From NCBI GenBank assembly GCA_005788585.1, contig SYBY01000377.1:1-6125 (forward strand): a stretch of 6,125 nucleotides of DNA, given 5' to 3'. This document shows, piece by piece, positions 5,083-6,125 of this stretch. A program made the position numbers and the translations under genes. The stretch comes from Actinomycetota bacterium. Its GTDB lineage: Bacteria; Actinomycetota; Thermoleophilia; Solirubrobacterales; Solirubrobacteraceae. The notes below the pieces were generated by a model. That model made no database searches and was not told the origin of the DNA. It saw only the letters and a list, made by a program, of their open reading frames with translations. Numbering within the stretch: position 1 is the stretch's first letter; each line of letters opens with the position of its first letter.

Positions 5083-6125
5083 CTACGAGGCCGCGGGGGC
5101 CTTCGGGGTCAGGTTGATGTCGATCGTGTTGCCGCCACCCTTGGTGAGCGGGCTGATGATGTTGTTCAGCCAGCCGCAGCCCTTCAGGTCGCTGATGCCG
5201 TAGGTGCCCTTCAGATTGCCGCCCTGGAGCGGATCGAAGAACGAGCCCGTGGACTTCAGGGACGCGATGGACGCGGACTTCGTCTCGCAGCTCGAAGAGC
5301 CGACGATCGGAAGGACACCGAAGAGGTACGCCTTCGGGATCTTGATCTTGAACTTCGACGTCGCCGTCAGGACGCCACCGGCGAGCTTGCCGCGGGTCTT
5401 GTCCGTCTGGGCGAAGTCGATGTCCGCCGTGATCGGGAGCAGACCGAGGACGCTCAGGCGCGCCCGGGTCTTGTTCAGGGTGAGGTCGGCCTCGAAGTCG
5501 CCGGTGGCGAGCTCGAGGTCGGCGTCAATGCCACCGGACAGCGGCACCGTGCCGCGCGTCAGGTTCTTCAGGGACGAGGAGCCGGCCAGGTTGTAGCCGT
5601 ACTTCACCGTGCCCGAGGACTCCTCGAGCGTGGTGACCTCGACCTCGGAGCTGAACTCCGACGTCTGGCCGATGGAGTCGACCGCCTGGACCTTGAACTT
5701 GTAGGCCGTCTCAGGCGTCAGGCCCGTGACGGTCTTGCTCGTGCCCGTGACCGTGTCGATCTTCACGCCGTCCTGGTACACGTCGTAGCCGGCGACGGAG
5801 ACGTCGTCGGTGGACGCGGTCCACGACAGGGCGACCGAAGTGGCCGTCGGCGTGCCGGCGAGACCGCTCGGCGTGCTCGGGGCCTGGTCGGTCAGCGTCG
5901 TGACCTCGACCTCATCGCTGAAGTCGGAGGTCTGGTCGGCCGTGTCGATCGCCTGCACCTTGAACTTGTAGGCGGTGCTGGAGGTCAGGCCGGTGACGGT
6001 CTTGCTCGTGCCCGTGACGGTGTCGATCTTCACGCCGTCCTGGAACACGTCGTAGCCGGTGACGCCGTCGTCATCGGTCGAGGCGTCCCACGTCAACGCG
6101 ACCGTGGTCAGCGTCGGCTCGCCGG
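5083..6125 (-). CDS. C-terminal part of a second FN3 protein (paralogue of the FN3-SSI protein)
   Basis: The reading frame is open through the right edge, beginning in-frame with GEPTLTTVALTWDAS, so the N-terminus lies outside the window. The TTG at 6096 falls inside an FN3 strand and is not a credible start. The visible part has two FN3 domains (5893-6125, incomplete, and 5626-5880) and then module C (5104-5607), and it ends KAPAAS. Module C matches the FN3-SSI protein at about 65% identity with both cysteines kept, but this protein stops 6 residues after the module and has no inhibitor domain. Many arginines of the first copy are lysines here. No membrane segment or sorting signal is seen at the C-terminus. 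It is probably secreted by analogy with its paralogue, whose signal peptide is visible. Function is unknown. Confidence 0.85.
   Translation of the reverse strand, partial: GEPTLTTVALTWDASTDDDGVTGYDVFQDGVKIDTVTGTSKTVTGLTSSTAYKFKVQAIDTADQTSDFSDEVEVTTLTDQAPSTPSGLAGTPTATSVALSWTASTDDVSVAGYDVYQDGVKIDTVTGTSKTVTGLTPETAYKFKVQAVDSIGQTSEFSSEVEVTTLEESSGTVKYGYNLAGSSSLKNLTRGTVPLSGGIDADLELATGDFEADLTLNKTRARLSVLGLLPITADIDFAQTDKTRGKLAGGVLTATSKFKIKIPKAYLFGVLPIVGSSSCETKSASIASLKSTGSFFDPLQGGNLKGTYGISDLKGCGWLNNIISPLTKGGGNTIDINLTPKAPAAS
5104..5607 (-). repeat. Module C, copy 2
   Basis: This is the second copy of the module seen at 1727-2227. At the DNA level one 25-base segment is identical (5388-5412 and 2008-2032, encoding part of FAQTDKTRG), while most of the rest has diverged. 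This is consistent with an old duplication under protein-level constraint. It starts VKYGYNLAGSS and ends IDINLTP. Confidence 0.8.
5626..6125 (-). repeat. Tandem FN3 repeat, 267-base period
   Basis: Two FN3 units are arranged with an exact period of 89 codons. The DNA at 5726-5797 and 5993-6064 (GTGACGGTCTTGCTCGTGCC onward) is almost identical, differing at only a few bases, and encodes GYDVxQDGVKIDTVTGTSK in both. The rest of each unit has drifted (AIDTADQTSDFSD against AVDSIGQTSEFSS). Recent duplication or gene conversion within the array is likely, and more units may lie to the right. Confidence 0.85.

Noticed and set aside
4235..5203. Forward 322-residue open frame across the lactonase and the 3' end of the second FN3 gene
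   Set aside because: It crosses two clear reverse-strand genes and both hairpins, has no recognisable motif and low-complexity Arg/Ala/Asp composition.
5083..6096. Complete 337-residue gene starting at TTG 6096
   Set aside because: The TTG codon lies inside an FN3 beta strand, and the frame stays open with FN3-like sequence to the window edge, so the gene is partial.

Overview
The window is visibly GC-rich, with strong third-position G/C bias, GTG/TTG start usage and GGAGG-type ribosome sites. It carries a steroid/lipid-type cytochrome P450, an AiiA-type metallo-beta-lactamase-fold lactonase, and two modular secreted proteins built from fibronectin type III (FN3) domains. This combination fits a high-GC actinobacterium. 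A soil lineage such as Thermoleophilia/Solirubrobacterales is a guess from the protein architectures, not something the sequence proves. No rRNA, tRNA, CRISPR array, insertion sequence or replication origin is visible.

Layout, left to right. Positions 1-80 look like the start of a leftward gene cut by the window edge. A 100-base divergent intergenic region follows, with a plausible promoter and two TACGGTC repeats one helical turn apart. Positions 181-1422 (+) encode a complete P450. From there on everything reads leftward. Positions 4003-1394 encode an 869-residue exported protein ordered as: signal peptide, module A, FN3, module A, FN3, module C, and a C-terminal domain that resembles Streptomyces subtilisin inhibitor (SSI). 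Its 3' end overlaps the P450 3' end by 29 bases, tail to tail. Positions 4984-4157 encode an N-acyl-homoserine-lactonase-like enzyme. Positions 6125-5083 encode the C-terminal part of a second FN3 protein that ends in a second copy of module C and has no inhibitor domain.

The leftward genes are separated by strong hairpins (5021-5052 and 4117-4143), so each is probably its own transcription unit with some readthrough possible. The shared module C makes the two FN3 proteins paralogues. The lactonase lies between them, which suggests, without proving, a surface or extracellular set: secreted adhesive or matrix proteins, one carrying a putative protease inhibitor, beside a signal- or lactone-degrading enzyme. 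The P450 and its divergent partner look like a separate unit.

The most interesting signals are the unannounced SSI-like domain fused to the FN3 protein, the duplicated cysteine-containing module C, the duplicated module A with DSDGD loops, and a lactonase whose AiiA Tyr194 position appears to be aspartate.
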